Source: Mortierella alpina (Eukaryota; Mortierellomycota; Mortierellomycetes; Mortierellales; Mortierellaceae). From it: a DNA stretch of 64,000 nt. Shown here in pieces: positions 47,638 to 57,994 of the stretch (its first letter is position 1; every line of letters starts with the position of its first letter). The notes under the pieces were generated by a model that was not told the origin of the DNA, ran no database searches, and saw only the letters and a program-made list of their open reading frames with translations. A program made the position numbers and the translations under genes. Location of the stretch: contig JANATF010000006.1 in the NCBI GenBank assembly GCA_029449245.1, positions 1,798,001-1,862,000 on the forward strand, given 5' to 3'.

Positions 47638-48250
47638 ATGGCTCAGGGTTCCGGCGTCATAACCTCCTCAACCACAGACATCTCTTTGTCCTCGACCAAC
47701 CCCGCGGCATCATCTGTGTCTGCAGACCGACTCCTACGTTGTTCCTCAGTCGTCTGCGATGAACATCACACAAGCGACGCAAACCCCTTTTGGACAAAAA
47801 GAGCTGTGTACGCGCCGCACAGCTCGCGTCGTTATCCTTTCCAACAGCATGCTAGCTTCGGCATACTCTATGACAGCTCATGGACAAACAAACCTCCACT
47901 CACCATCAACGAAAGCCCTGCTGAAGACAAGCTGCAAACGCAGCTGTTTGCAGGTATACCCAGAATGACTGTACAGGATAGCTCATCCACACCCTTCCCT
48001 CGCAGCCGGAGCTTGGACAACTGGACTCAGGAGACGACTTGGATCAGCTGCTATCTCAGCACATGGGCGTCGACAACCAACGACCATCGGCTTTATTTAA
48101 TTTGCCCCGCACCCAGAAAGATTCCCTTCCTTTTTCTTTCTTTTTCATTTTGTGTACTACATCATCTTCTGTTTTCTCTCGCCAATCCCTGTACACCTTA
48201 CCTGTTTTTATATTACCGTCACCAACAGCAGCTCCAGTCCATGTTATCAT
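47638..48250 (+). pseudogene. Degraded tandem copy of the 3' half of the zinc-motif gene
   Basis: One frame (47838-47980) encodes ASFGILYDSSWT and AEDKLQTQLFAGIPRMT, matching STFGYISDDSWT and EDELEKMLFADIPMTEM of the upstream gene. The match then jumps to another frame at about 47990-48070, which encodes GQLDSGDDLDQLLSQHMGVD, matching HLDQGDDLDQLLRLQMDAE. Sequence past the stop is also shared: a GTACTACATC...TCTGTTTTCTCTCGCC...CTGTACACC string near 48150-48200 parallels the real gene's 3' UTR at 47302-47340. The zinc-binding N-terminus is missing. The frame change, divergence and loss of the 5' exon mark it as a decayed partial duplicate, about 0.9 kb from its source. A short intron hiding the frame change is not apparent. 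Confidence 0.72.
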
Positions 48251-49286
48251 TCTGTATTTTTATTTATTGCCTTTTTTTTTCTCAAACGTGAACTGGACTG
48301 TTGGACATTGAGCTCTTGGACTTGGAACGACTATCGTTTCGACCGGTTGTATTGCCCACACGACTGCAATCGGAAAATAAATCAGCCAAGCAGTTTGCAC
48401 TCAAAGCGAAAGGATTTTTTTAAAAACAGCGTAAGTATCCCAAAGATGGATGGTAAGATCTGCCTATGGACTTATGGTTGGGCAACGCATTCACCAGAAA
48501 GAGACATCGCATCAAGATAAGTCGAATGATTGCTTGCGCTCTCTTGGTTCCCTTGCACAATTGTCTCCTGTTTCCCACTGCCTACTCCCACACATCATTT
48601 ACGTCTGCGTTGCGTTCTTCTCTGTTTCCGTCTTGACTTCTGTGCTTCAATACGCAAAAGTTTTGCTGGACCGAGGAGCGTAGCGCGGGATTGTAAGTTG
48701 CTGTGGGCAAATGCTGTAGTGTTCATATTTCTCCGAGCTCGGCGTTGAACCGTCTCTTCCTCAAACAACGATGTTTGTCTGATGGAATTGGATAGGCAAT
48801 CCACGCCGGAAATAAAACTGGAGTGTCCAAAGAACGAATGAGGATGCCTGCGAAGGAGAGGAGGGCGCCATCTGGTCCTGCCTTCTCCTTTGCGATCATG
48901 GTCCATATTTTTCCTTGAGCTTTGTAATCGACTGGCTATAAAGTTGTACAGAGGCAAAGGACGAAGCGAATGTAGCAGAGCCGCATTTTGCAGTGCATAT
49001 CTCTCGAAGATAGAGCAGAGAATGGCAGCCTTTCTCTGAACGATTCACTGCCAGTGTGGAGCTGCAAACTTCGCCCATGCACTCAAAATGGCCAGATTAT
49101 GCACACACACCTCACCATACCGAAATCTGCACGAGTTGCATCAGCAGTAAAAAAATGCGTCCAATTTTCCTTCTTCACTCAGCCCCGCACTAACAGCGTT
49201 CTACATTGCCTCATTGCCTCTGCTCTGCAAACACATCTTACTCTTGTCTGCATACAACAGCCACTAAGACGCTCACCAACTCTACA
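48251..49286. other. Gene-free stretch before the aldo-keto reductase
   Basis: About 1 kb with no exon I can support. The right end is the AKR leader (CAAC-rich just before 49287). Small frames on both strands lack protein features. Confidence 0.55.
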
Positions 49287-50905
49287 ATGACACGCGTCAA
49301 CTTGGAGGGCATTCATTCCTTTTGTGCTTTGAGTAATGCACGGCAGATCCCGCTTCTCGGCTTGGGCGTCTACCTGATAGAGCCAGGCAAAGCGACCGAA
49401 GACGCCGTCCTCTGGGCCTTGCAGGTGCAAAGAGCTGTTGCTGCACTTCTGATACTCCGTATCCAACGAGTCTGGCGTGGTGAAGATCGCTACTGACCAT
49501 CTGAGCACACTGCACTCTTATATGGACGCGCTTACTCTAGGCGGGATATCGGCATATTGACACCGCAGCTATCTATCGCAACGAAGTCAGTGTCGGCAAC
49601 GCCATCCGCAAGAGGTATCGGACTGTAGCTCATGTTGGGAGCGTCGAAGCCGTCTCGATGTCTTGATACATCGCCTGGATGCGGCTTTCAGTATTTGACA
49701 TGCTCTCTGTCGTTGTATATGTGCGTGTGTGTAAACATAGTGGTATCCCAAGAGATCAGGTTTTTGTGACAACCAAACTCTTTGACAGAGACCAAGGCTA
49801 CGAGTCCGCGTTGGCGGCCTGCGAACTCTCGTTGGAAAAACTCGGCTTGGACTATATTGGTAATGACACTTCAGGCAAGCCAGCATGTTTTTGATACATA
49901 TCTCACACTACGTTCCATCCGCGTCATACTTCTGTAGACCTGTATCTCATCCACTCGCCAAGACCAGGGCCTGAACGCCGAACCGAATCCTGGAACGCGC
50001 TGCAGAAGCTGGTATCGCAAGGCAAAGTGAAGAGCATAGGCAAGTTGGCAACGAGGGTTTAAGTGGGGAAACGTCAACAAAAGAGACGCAAGTCGATCTG
50101 ACGAGTCTGACGCCAGTATGATATTCTAACTACCCCCACCCCCTATTCGTTACTCCTCCTCGCTGCTGCTTCATCGCTTCATCGCCACGCAACAGGAGTG
50201 TCGAATTATGGCGTGCATCACTTGAAGGAACTATTGGGCTCCAACCCCACAATCCGACCGGTCATCAATCAGATAGAGGCAAGCAAATGCAATGTTTGTT
50301 AATATTTACAGGAATACTAGCTGATGCGCATGTCGTAAACAAGAGGGATGTTCAATGATATTGAAAATTAGGCTAACGATTCTCATACTGACGAATCAAC
50401 AAAATAGGTTCACCCATGGCTCACCCGACAGGATCTCGTCTCTTTCTGTGAAGCGCAGCATATCGCCATTGAGGCATACAGTCCTCTCAGTCGTGGCCAT
50501 AAACTTGAGGATCCTATGCTGGAAAAGATAGCGACCAAGTACTCAAAGTCCCCAGCTCAGATCTTGATCCGCTGGAGTCTTCAAAAGGGGTACATTGTCC
50601 TCCCCAAGAGCGCTAATAAGGAGAGAATCGAGCAGAACGCCGATGTCTTTGACTTTGATATTGCGGATGGAGACATGAATTTGCTGGATTCATTCAACGA
50701 GGACTACGTGTCTGGTAAGTTGGTTCAAAGCACCATTGATTGATCTTTAACCCTCCCTCTCTCGTCATCTGAGCTGCTTTTCCTTCTTATACTTTGTGTT
50801 CCTCGTCCATATCTGTACTGCTGGATGAATTTGCTGAGCTCAGGCCGTCATAACAAACAATGAAAACAACATTATGTAGGTTGGGATCCCACTGTCGCGC
50901 CTTAG
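49287..50905 (+). CDS. Aldo-keto reductase
   Basis: Seven exons: 49287..49424, 49541..49614, 49741..49859, 49938..50039, 50196..50278, 50408..50714 and 50880..50905, giving 282 aa, normal for the smaller AKRs. The N-terminus has [12 protein letters not shown]. The catalytic tetrad is visible: Asp and Tyr in [14 protein letters not shown], Lys in [14 protein letters not shown], and His in [15 protein letters not shown]-site residues include [19 protein letters not shown], and [17 protein letters not shown] with the KSxxxxRI-type [10 protein letters not shown]. The end GWDPTVAP appears only if the last intron (50715-50879) is removed; reading through gives an off-family ending and a stop at 50743. 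Two introns (after 50039 and 50278) start with GC rather than GT. Cytosolic NADPH-dependent carbonyl reduction; substrate unknown. Confidence 0.93.
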
Positions 50906-51432
50906 CGTCTGTTAAAAAATCTCGCTTGGTACAAAGCCTTCTAGTCCGAGGTCAAAGAGTTTTTTTTTTTGGTGGTTCAAGCTGGACCAACGCACTCACC
51001 CGATGACGATTGAAAGAAAATACGTAATAAAGCGTTCGACTTTAATGAGGAAATGTACAAGTAAGAAGGACAAAGATCGGATAAAGGCTAAGGAACTTGG
51101 AGGGGAATAGCAAAGGCAAGACAAAATGGGGGCACACGTTGAACGCAATAGCGATAGGAAGATAACTGGTAGAGGCAAAGCCAGACATTGCTCAAGAGAG
51201 CAAAACTGGATCGGTAGAAGGAACTCCAGGCGGAAAGATGTGCTCCTCCGTTACAGTGTTGACAAGTATCTGCTCCGAACTCTGTGTATCCTGGCTATTA
51301 TTCCAACTGCTGTTCTCGTTCAATGCGTGCATCTTCTGCTTGACCAACTCTCTCCTTGACATGATCCTTAGCCAGTTTGTTTTGAATGGATGAAGGGTGG
51401 TGGTGGCTGCTGCTCATTGTTTTCGTTCTTTC
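50906..51432. other. Convergent 3' region between the AKR and the Tom6-like gene
   Basis: 527 bp. No coding exon recognised; purine-rich from 51000 to 51240. A T-run at 50960-50970 is present. Presumed 3' UTRs. Confidence 0.5.
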
Positions 51433-51606
51433 TTAGACACCCAGCATATCGCCGAGGCTGCGAAGGAAGGTGACAGCAAGACCAAAGACGGTGACTGAGA
51501 TGGCGATCGAGATGTTGCCGGCACGCTTCTCGGGAGCGGTGATTTCCGAGCGGATAAAGTTGGTGATGGCGTTGCCGCTGTTCTTTGATGCAATCTTCTT
51601 GACCAT
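51433..51606 (-). CDS. Small single-pass protein, Tom6-like (mitochondrial outer-membrane translocase)
   Basis: An unspliced 57-codon frame starting at 51606 (MVKKIASKNSGNAITNFIRS). A short polar N-terminus is followed by EITAPEKRAGNISIA and a hydrophobic segment (about residues 32-50, ISVTVFGLAVTFLRS), ending LGDMLGV. This layout, with a ((S/A)PE(N/K)R) motif before one membrane span and a terminal xLxDxL, resembles fungal and animal Tom6/TOMM6, which stabilises the TOM import channel. Tom6 diverges fast and the match is by eye only, so the name is tentative. That it is a real gene is supported by clean codon composition, a good start context and absence of overlap. Other single-span mitochondrial proteins remain possible. 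Confidence 0.6.
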   Translation of the reverse strand: MVKKIASKNSGNAITNFIRSEITAPEKRAGNISIAISVTVFGLAVTFLRSLGDMLGV

Positions 51607-51965
51607 GGTTGTAGTTTTGGGTGGGATGTTGTGAGGAAGGAAGAGAACACCCGATCAGCAGAGGAACACATTAGAAAACGAAAACACAAACCAAGTCACA
51701 CGTGACAAGGATTGATGTGGAATGACAACACACCTTCATCTTCAGTCTTCAAGCATCGCATACATAATAATTGTGTTCTAAGTCTTTTTTTTATTGTGAA
51801 CACTAATATATCTGAATAAGACCACTGCCAGCCAGAAGTACGTCTTCGAGAAATGGATCTATTCATGACAATGAAAAACATGGAGTTGTTAACAACAGTT
51901 TCTCGGATGCATCGTAGGGGATACAGATGTGGAATGTAGCGTCTGATCCGTTTGATACGTTTTGT

Positions 51966-52042
51966 CAGTAGAAATATTTAGGTAGCTGTGTTTTGTCGTC
52001 AGTGTACAGAATGCACATACAGCCAAATGCCAGAATCATCAT
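51966..52042. repeat. 77-bp direct repeat, copy 1
   Basis: Begins CAGTAGAAATATTTAGG and ends CCAGAATCATCAT. By eye it is identical over 77 bases to copy 2 at 52380-52456. No flanking target-site duplication or terminal inverted repeat is evident. Confidence 0.92.
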
Positions 52043-52379
52043 ATAAAAGATATCATGTTTGGAGGAAGAGAAGCCGCCCGTGGAGAGAAGAGATCAATTG
52101 ATCCAGGAAGGTCATGCTTACCAAGTGCAAAGATATCTCGAACGAGACAGACCATCGATACTTGTCCAGGATTACATTCGGTTGAGTGAACTCAGATGCA
52201 ATCCCGTACAGATCCATTGGTCCATTTCGTTCGAGATGAGGGCTTCCTTTTACATGATCCATTTCAGAAAGCGAGAATCGTTTTGACAGATCTAGTACAC
52301 GAAAACAAGGCAAAGGTTAGCACTTGCTTCAAGTCTTCATTCGATTGTGAGATGAAAGTGGATATCGTAATTGGTGGTT

Positions 52380-52456
52380 CAGTAGAAATATTTAGGTAGC
52401 TGTGTTTTGTCGTCAGTGTACAGAATGCACATACAGCCAAATGCCAGAATCATCAT
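52380..52456. repeat. 77-bp direct repeat, copy 2
   Basis: Identical by eye to copy 1, 414 bp downstream in the same orientation. Flanking sequences differ on both sides (TATAAAAG after copy 1, AAACACC after copy 2), so the unit edges are sharp. Confidence 0.92.
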
Positions 52457-52658
52457 AAACACCAATTGAACGATAAGGAGGAGCGCGAGGTGCTGCGTAG
52501 CAGATAGGATCCTTACCATATATTAGGGACGACGACGCGATCAAGTGAGAAAACTGCTAGAAATACTGTTCAGGAGAAGCGAGACGAAACGCGTTAATAA
52601 AGGATCGCTGAATGCTTGCGACGTTGTTCAACCCCCACGGTTAGGACTGAGAGGTTGT

Positions 52659-52737
52659 CAGAAAGAATTATTTAGGTAGCTAGTTTTTTGTCGTCAGTGT
52701 ACAGAATGTACATACAGCCAAATGCCAGAATCATCAT
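52659..52737. repeat. 77-bp direct repeat, copy 3 (diverged, 79 bp)
   Basis: Same order and strand as copies 1 and 2, 279 bp after copy 2, with a few substitutions and two extra bases (AGAATTATTTAGG at the start, AGTTTTTTGTCG in the middle). The last 45 bases are nearly unchanged, and the AAAC after it matches copy 2. Confidence 0.9.
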
Positions 52738-53134
52738 AAACGTCTCAAGTTGGATATCATATGGGTGGAGGATGTAGACGTACCATAACAATACAGGGAC
52801 TTCTTGCTGTGCGAGCAACGCGATGTTGAACACTCCAGCCAGAAGTCCAGAAGGCTTCCGTCCGAAAGACGAGAAGAAAGTGGAAGGGAACGGGAGAGAA
52901 AGGAAGGAAGGGATAAGGTAGAAAGAAACGCTCAGCGAAAAATTTTCGGCCACTTTTTAAAGGTGGGATCGACCCTGCTCTCGGAAATCAAAACAATCAG
53001 CGGCAAGGAAGCCACTTGCCTTACCCATACGTGAGGCTCTCGACGCGCTTCACGTACAGCCTTAGTCTGCCACAATAAACGGCTGGTGCCTCCGCTGTCC
53101 GTTACCTGTCCTCACACCCACTCACCCATCCACG

Positions 53135-55270
53135 ATGAACGACATCTCCGATCCCTCAGACTGGCCAGCAGACTATGCGCCGCTGAAGGACATCGACTCC
53201 CACCTCAGATGCCCGATTTGCAAAGAGCTTCTGCGGGCAGCCATGATGCTTCAGTGTCACCACAACTTTTGTTCTGAATGCATTCGTCGACATCTCGATA
53301 AAGAATCCACCTGTCCTGCTTGCCGAGTTGCCACCTCCACCTCACAGATGCGGAGGAATGTGGCACTGGATGAAATTGCCTGCAGCTTCAAGGATTGCAG
53401 GTTCGTTTAACGTTTTGATACGCTTCAATGGAAATTTGGTGGCAACAAAGGACCGAAGACGCTGACGCTTAACGTTGGAACATTTTGTTCTCTTTATTCT
53501 TTACCTTGTGTAGAGAGTCGCTGCTTCTGACTGTCAAGGACGCTGTGCAAAGGAAAAACTCGAATCAGACAACAACCGCGCGAGCTGACAGCGTGGAGGC
53601 GGATGACCACTATAGCCGCCAGCAAAAGAGGCGGCGAACGTCGACGCGGATAGTGAAGGCCTCGTCAAACCAAGGCGGCAGTCAGGATGTCGACGAAGAC
53701 TATGGAATTCCTCAGCCCAAGCAGGACGAGGATGAGGACGAGGATTTCATCATGCACTCCCAAAAATCAGCGGCTGCAGCACAAAAGGGTAAAACTGTCG
53801 CACGGCCAACGTCAGGTACGATTATCGAAAGTGTGGAGCAGCGGACCTGGATATGAATGACTTTCATACTTTTGGTGCTCAGTCAAGCGCCTGACACGCT
53901 GCTTCTCGTACTGTAGGACCTGTGCTTCGATCTAGAGCAGCACGTTCTCCGTCAGGATCGAATTCATCTCAAGATCCGCCTCCAGCCTCAGCACCAGTAG
54001 AACCATCATCTTTGGCGATTTCAGCACAGCACCCATCATCCGAATTTATTTCTGCACCGATACCGCCTACAGAAATCCAACCCCCACCAGTGCCGCCCAA
54101 GCACAGTCTAGTTCCATGCCCAGTTTGCTCAATGGCTATCCCAGAGCCTTACAGCAATACCCACTTGGACAAGTATTGTTTGGCAGGCACGAAGGATCCA
54201 GCATACAGCATCCCTTATGACATGATCATCCGGCAGCCGGCATCACTCATTGCCGTATATGAGAGACAAGGCACAACAACACAAGTCGTGTTTAACCCGA
54301 ACCCGACGCCGGTCGCAAACTCTCCACAGCGGACCACCGGTAGTCCGAGTAAGATGATGAGCAACGGGCACTTTCAGAATGGATTCGGAGCACAATCTAG
54401 GCCGATACAACCACGTCCAGCACAATCGTCAAGCATGAGGGACACATCAAGACAGCCTCTACCTGAACCGAAGAGGTAATAGTCGGTGAAGGGGAGTAAT
54501 AGGCAATTAAATGAAGCAGATCTTTCAAGATCTTGTTCATCAAACACTCCTTCCTTGTGCTCTTTAGGATACCCAAATTGACGTACAGCGTCTTGAACGA
54601 GAAGCAACTTAGAAAGAAACTACAGGTATGTAGCTTCAGAGCATCGGATCGTGGTCTGAGACGTCGTCAATGAGTCGCTCGACTTACAGTAATCATTTCA
54701 TGCGCATCCTAGGAACTTGGGCTGCCATCGCATGGAGACAAGCAACAAATGATGAAGCGGCACGCAGAGTACGTGACCATCTTTAACGCCAACTGCGATG
54801 CGAGTCGTCCAAGGCCGGTGTCTGAGCTCATGAAAGCCATGGATGCTTGGGAACGGGCGTATGAGCTCGATCTTACTGCCAAGGAGGAGGCCAAGCAGGC
54901 ACAACGGCGAGTGCAGGATCAAGAATTGTGGCGGAGGAAGCAGGAGATGGCTCAAAAAGCAAAGGAGGCCGCTTTGTCTGCCACCACCCCATCCAGTGCC
55001 GTGCCTTCAACAGAAATTTCGCTCATACCATCAAACACACCACCGACATCGCAACCATCTTCACAAAGTGGGCCATCCTCCTCAAGTACCTTTGTGCCGG
55101 TACAGGCGAATACTAACGACGTCGCGGTCGCAGTTGCATCTGCAACAGCATTTGCGCATGCAGCCAAGTATGCCGACGAGTATGCAGAACTAATTGCTGA
55201 AGTCCGGCGAAGGCTCAAAGAGGACAAGGCAAATGCCGCCAAAGAATCAAAAAAGAGTCCTGCCCCATAG
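53135..55270 (+). CDS. RAD18: Postreplication repair E3 ubiquitin ligase Rad18
   Basis: Five exons, 53135..53400, 53514..53815, 53917..54475, 54568..54625 and 54713..55270, give 580 aa. The order is RING finger (about 25-75: RCPICKELLRAAMMLQCHHN, FCSECIRRHL, TCPACR), a Ser/Lys/acidic linker, a UBZ zinc finger (about 250-275: VPCPVCSMAIPEPYSNTHLD then KYC), and a SAP domain (about 375-415: KLTYSVLNEKQLRKKLQELG). A coiled-coil, Ala/Lys/Arg-rich C-terminus follows, matching the Rad6-binding region position. Rad18 with Rad6 monoubiquitinates PCNA at stalled forks; the PIKELLRAAM-type N-terminus and motif order leave little doubt. The SAP domain is split by the last intron. Converges with RPL33. 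Confidence 0.95.
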
Positions 55271-55631
55271 TTGCCAGAATACACGTTGTTCTGAAACCAC
55301 AATTCTATACGCGACAGTTCCTGAAAGGCGTACCAGCGCTTGGCTCCTTTCTCAATGTCCATGCTCTTTTTGATGCGAATAGATCCACTGCAACACTCTG
55401 ATAACCCCGTCAATACTGTTCCGATCCCGCCAAATGTTCTCCACTGATATTTTCTGTGTATTTTTTAATTGTCAGAGTCGAGATATGCTCCATGGTTTAT
55501 TCTTTACGGACGAGAAACTTAAACTCTAAAGCGCGGAAGAAAGTACAGGAAGTAAAAAGACCGTTAGCAAGCCATGCATGTTCAAGTGTGTCAATCTGTA
55601 TGTATCATTGCGCGAAAATAATAAAATGCAG
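55271..55631. other. Convergent 3' region RAD18 / RPL33
   Basis: 361 bp, AT-rich, with AATAATAAAATG near 55617. No exon supported; expected to hold both 3' UTRs. Confidence 0.5.
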
Positions 55632-56775
55632 TCAATGTTCATACCTGGAAGGGTACATCATCTGTGAACAGGAGGGCGGGAACGAAAAGACATAGAGCAA
55701 AGGGAGTTAGATGTTTTTCAAGTGATAGTTGATGTTGTTTCCATGAGAGTGCACCCTCTAACACGACACTTACGACGCGGACAGAGGCACCGAAAGACTT
55801 GGCAGGCAAGTTGTTGCGGAAACGAGCCTTGACAGCACCGGAGCCACCGTGGGAGCGGGTGATGCGGCCCCAGATGCAGCGGATCTTGGAGCCGTTGACC
55901 TCACGCTTAGCGCGGTAGACGAAAGCGATACGCTTGCCGAGGTAGAACTCGGTGTCAGCAGCAGTCTTGACACCCTCGATCTGAACGAGGGAGATGTCGG
56001 GGCGCTGGTTGCGCTTAGCGCGCTTGAATCCAAGAACACGACCTTTAGCGTAAAGACTATGATTGTGGTTGTTGAGGATGATAGGGTGGTGGGGGTTAGT
56101 TGATGAAGTTTCTCTTGCAAGCAATAGCTGACGAAAGCCCGCTTCCTGTAGTGTTTGCTTCCTGACTGCACTGATGGTATTATTATTTAGGATTGAGCTG
56201 CTGAATCGCATCCTAAGGCGTCTTATGAAGGCAGCTTTGATGAACTGACTGAACAGTCAATCTGCTCTTCAAAGGTGTGAGATGGTCTGCTAAAAGTCGA
56301 GCAGGAAAAATCACTCCGGACGCAGCCTGGTTGACAGCTCTACTGCTGTGTTTGTAGTGTTGTGTATATAGTTTCTCCTTTCCCGTCAAATCTGATCCAG
56401 TTAGAGGAATCACAGGTTCTGCATGGTAGAACCATGGATAAACCCCCTTCGTCCTCCTGTAAGTGTCGTACTAAGAACGCTATGGTGGCAAGAGTCGCTA
56501 TTCCTCTGCGCACTGGAAATGGCATCTCCAAGGAGAGTGGCAATTCGCAGCTTTCCGAACACAAAAAGTCCCGCCTTTGGACAGATTGCCGCAAGTGGAT
56601 GAATGGTGTTCAATCTGATCCCAACAACCGAAAAAAAAAGTGCCGATGGTGTTGACATGATAGTTGGTGTTGGTACGCCTGGTTGCTATCCTGATGGTGG
56701 TGCCGATGGTCGGATACATTGATCGATGGATCGTGAGCGAGGGCATGCCGATGGATGGCACACATACCGACTCAT
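55632..56775 (-). CDS. RPL33: 60S ribosomal protein eL33 (Rpl33/RPL35A)
   Basis: Three exons: an 8-nt first coding exon 56775..56768 (ATGAGTCG), 56056..55774 and 55661..55632, giving 106 aa, the normal length. The protein reads [20 protein letters not shown], then [60 protein letters not shown] and [19 protein letters not shown], all family-typical. The first exon is inferred from a CG|GTATGT donor that, joined over a 711-nt intron, restores the conserved Arg before LYAKG. The exact C-terminus is less certain, because a GTATGA site inside the last codons could be a donor; read-through ends YEH. eL33 is a large-subunit protein. A long first intron after a tiny exon is common in fungal ribosomal protein genes and often regulatory. 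Confidence 0.93.
56057..56767 (-). other. 711-nt first intron of RPL33
   Basis: Donor CG|GTATGTG at 56767, acceptor ATCATAG at 56057, with a plausible branch sequence CAACTAACC near 56106. It is six to eight times longer than other introns in the window. I looked for a C/D or H/ACA snoRNA and saw no convincing boxes. Confidence 0.75.
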
Positions 56776-57123
56776 TGTTGCTTGCTAAGTTTGAGAGAAG
56801 GGGCCAATTTCATGTCAAGCCATTCTCTTATTGTAAGTCAGTCCGTGTGCAACTTAAGGGTTTCAGGCCTTCCAAGTGTGCCAGACCCTTGTCGACGACA
56901 CTTTCACTATCACTCTCGGTCCTTTTTTTTATATTTTTTTATTCACAACGCGCGCTTTACAATGGGGCTACATGGTGCATGCCTTTTAGTGGCAGCAAGT
57001 CGCAATAGCCTGCAGCCGCGTTCATATGTCACTGTGAGTCAATGGGTACTGGCTGGACAGGTTTGTCTACTCAGACTTCTTGTCTACATCAGCAATATGA
57101 GTGATATGCTACATCATTAGTAC
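56776..57123. other. RPL33 promoter and 3' end of the next minus-strand gene
   Basis: 348 bp. The RPL33 leader on the minus strand is CT-rich; T and AT runs lie at 56920-56940. No exon supported. Confidence 0.5.
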
Positions 57124-57375
57124 CTACTCACGCATAACAAGGTCATCAAAAGAAGCATGGTGAAAAGATATGGCTGTACCCTTTTTAAACATCTGATAGT
57201 AGAAGACGCCTTCGGCGCCTCCGCCGAGAACAAGAGCAGTGCCAATGATGACTTTCTGGGTGCCCGTAAGACGGAACTTGGGTGTTCCGTTCGACGAGCC
57301 AGTCGAGTACTGACGACGAGCAGCGGTCTGAAGAGGAGCTCGGACCAGGCGGGCGGAGGCGGCAATAATGTTCAT
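57124..57375 (-). CDS. Small mitochondrial single-pass protein, paralogue A
   Basis: Unspliced frame of 83 aa from ATG 57375 (MNIIAASARLVRAPLQTAAR). The N-terminus is a classic presequence: no acidic residues, several Arg, ending RRQYSTG, which fits MPP cleavage with Icp55 trimming. A hydrophobic segment follows (about 41-62, VIIGTALVLGGGAEGVFYY), then QMFKKG. The tail after KKG (TAISFHHASFDDLVMRE) may be an intron read-through, since G|GTACAG could be a donor; the paralogue ends at the corresponding point. Size and layout fit a small inner-membrane subunit or assembly factor of a respiratory complex, but no family is recognised. It lies head-to-head with paralogue B. Confidence 0.7.
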   Translation of the reverse strand: MNIIAASARLVRAPLQTAARRQYSTGSSNGTPKFRLTGTQKVIIGTALVLGGGAEGVFYYQMFKKGTAISFHHASFDDLVMRE

Positions 57376-57994
57376 GGTTGATTGCTGGCTTATAATGATT
57401 GTATGGCTGGAGAGTGGGGAGTTTGTTGCTTTACTTGCTTTACAGGAAGGAGCTGGAAAAGTTGAATGATCACAAGGAAAGCAACAGCTTCTCTTTTTAT
57501 ACGGGTTCAAGAGATTTACGACACAGAGTGCTCATTGCTTGTGGGGGTACAAGAGCAGGGCACCTGAGATCTGGACAGTAGAATAACAATGCCTTTTTCG
57601 GCACTTGGTTCATGGCAACCGTGCGCTGCGTCCAGAATAGCATCAACGAGTTCCCAGAAGGTTGTTCGATCGCTAATTTTCGGAAGCAAATCTTGCCTTT
57701 CTTGAATTGCGAAGTAAAAATCGTTTAAACATGGCGAGCTTGCCTCTCTCGGATACCTGAGAAAGTGCGCAGAGGGGCGTTGCCTGCGCTGCGGCACTAG
57801 TGTATTGCTCTGCTCGTCATTCTCGGATGTAACAGTAGGTAGCACAGAACGCAAACAACATTGTATTTCCCTGTGCACAGACCGGTTGGTGCCTTAGTCC
57901 TGCTTCGTGATCGATTTCATGTAAGCAGCGTACAGCATCGGCAAGGAATTAGTTCCTAATAACACTCTACGCATCTTCCAGCCCACATTCCAAC
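57376..57994. promoter_or_regulatory. Divergent promoter between the two small mitochondrial paralogues
   Basis: 619 bp between start codons, with no supported exon. Shared regulation of the pair would be encoded here. Confidence 0.5.

Larger units (their letters stand above)
51607..53134. other. Gene-free stretch with the triplicated 77-bp repeat
   Basis: 1.5 kb containing the Tom6-like leader, three direct repeats (separate entries) and the RAD18 promoter at the right end (53040-53134). Two overlapping antiparallel frames of 75-86 codons at 52053-52313 sit between repeat copies 1 and 2, but neither resembles a known family. Confidence 0.5.

Noticed and set aside
50715-50743. Unspliced C-terminus of the aldo-keto reductase ending KLVQSTID
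   Set aside because: Splicing GTAAGT to a downstream TATGTAG restores the family ending GWDPTVAP; read-through is probably an unspliced artefact.
56057-56767. snoRNA inside the RPL33 intron
   Set aside because: A TGATGA...CTGA pair occurs near 56239, but the boxes are almost adjacent and on the strand opposite to the gene.
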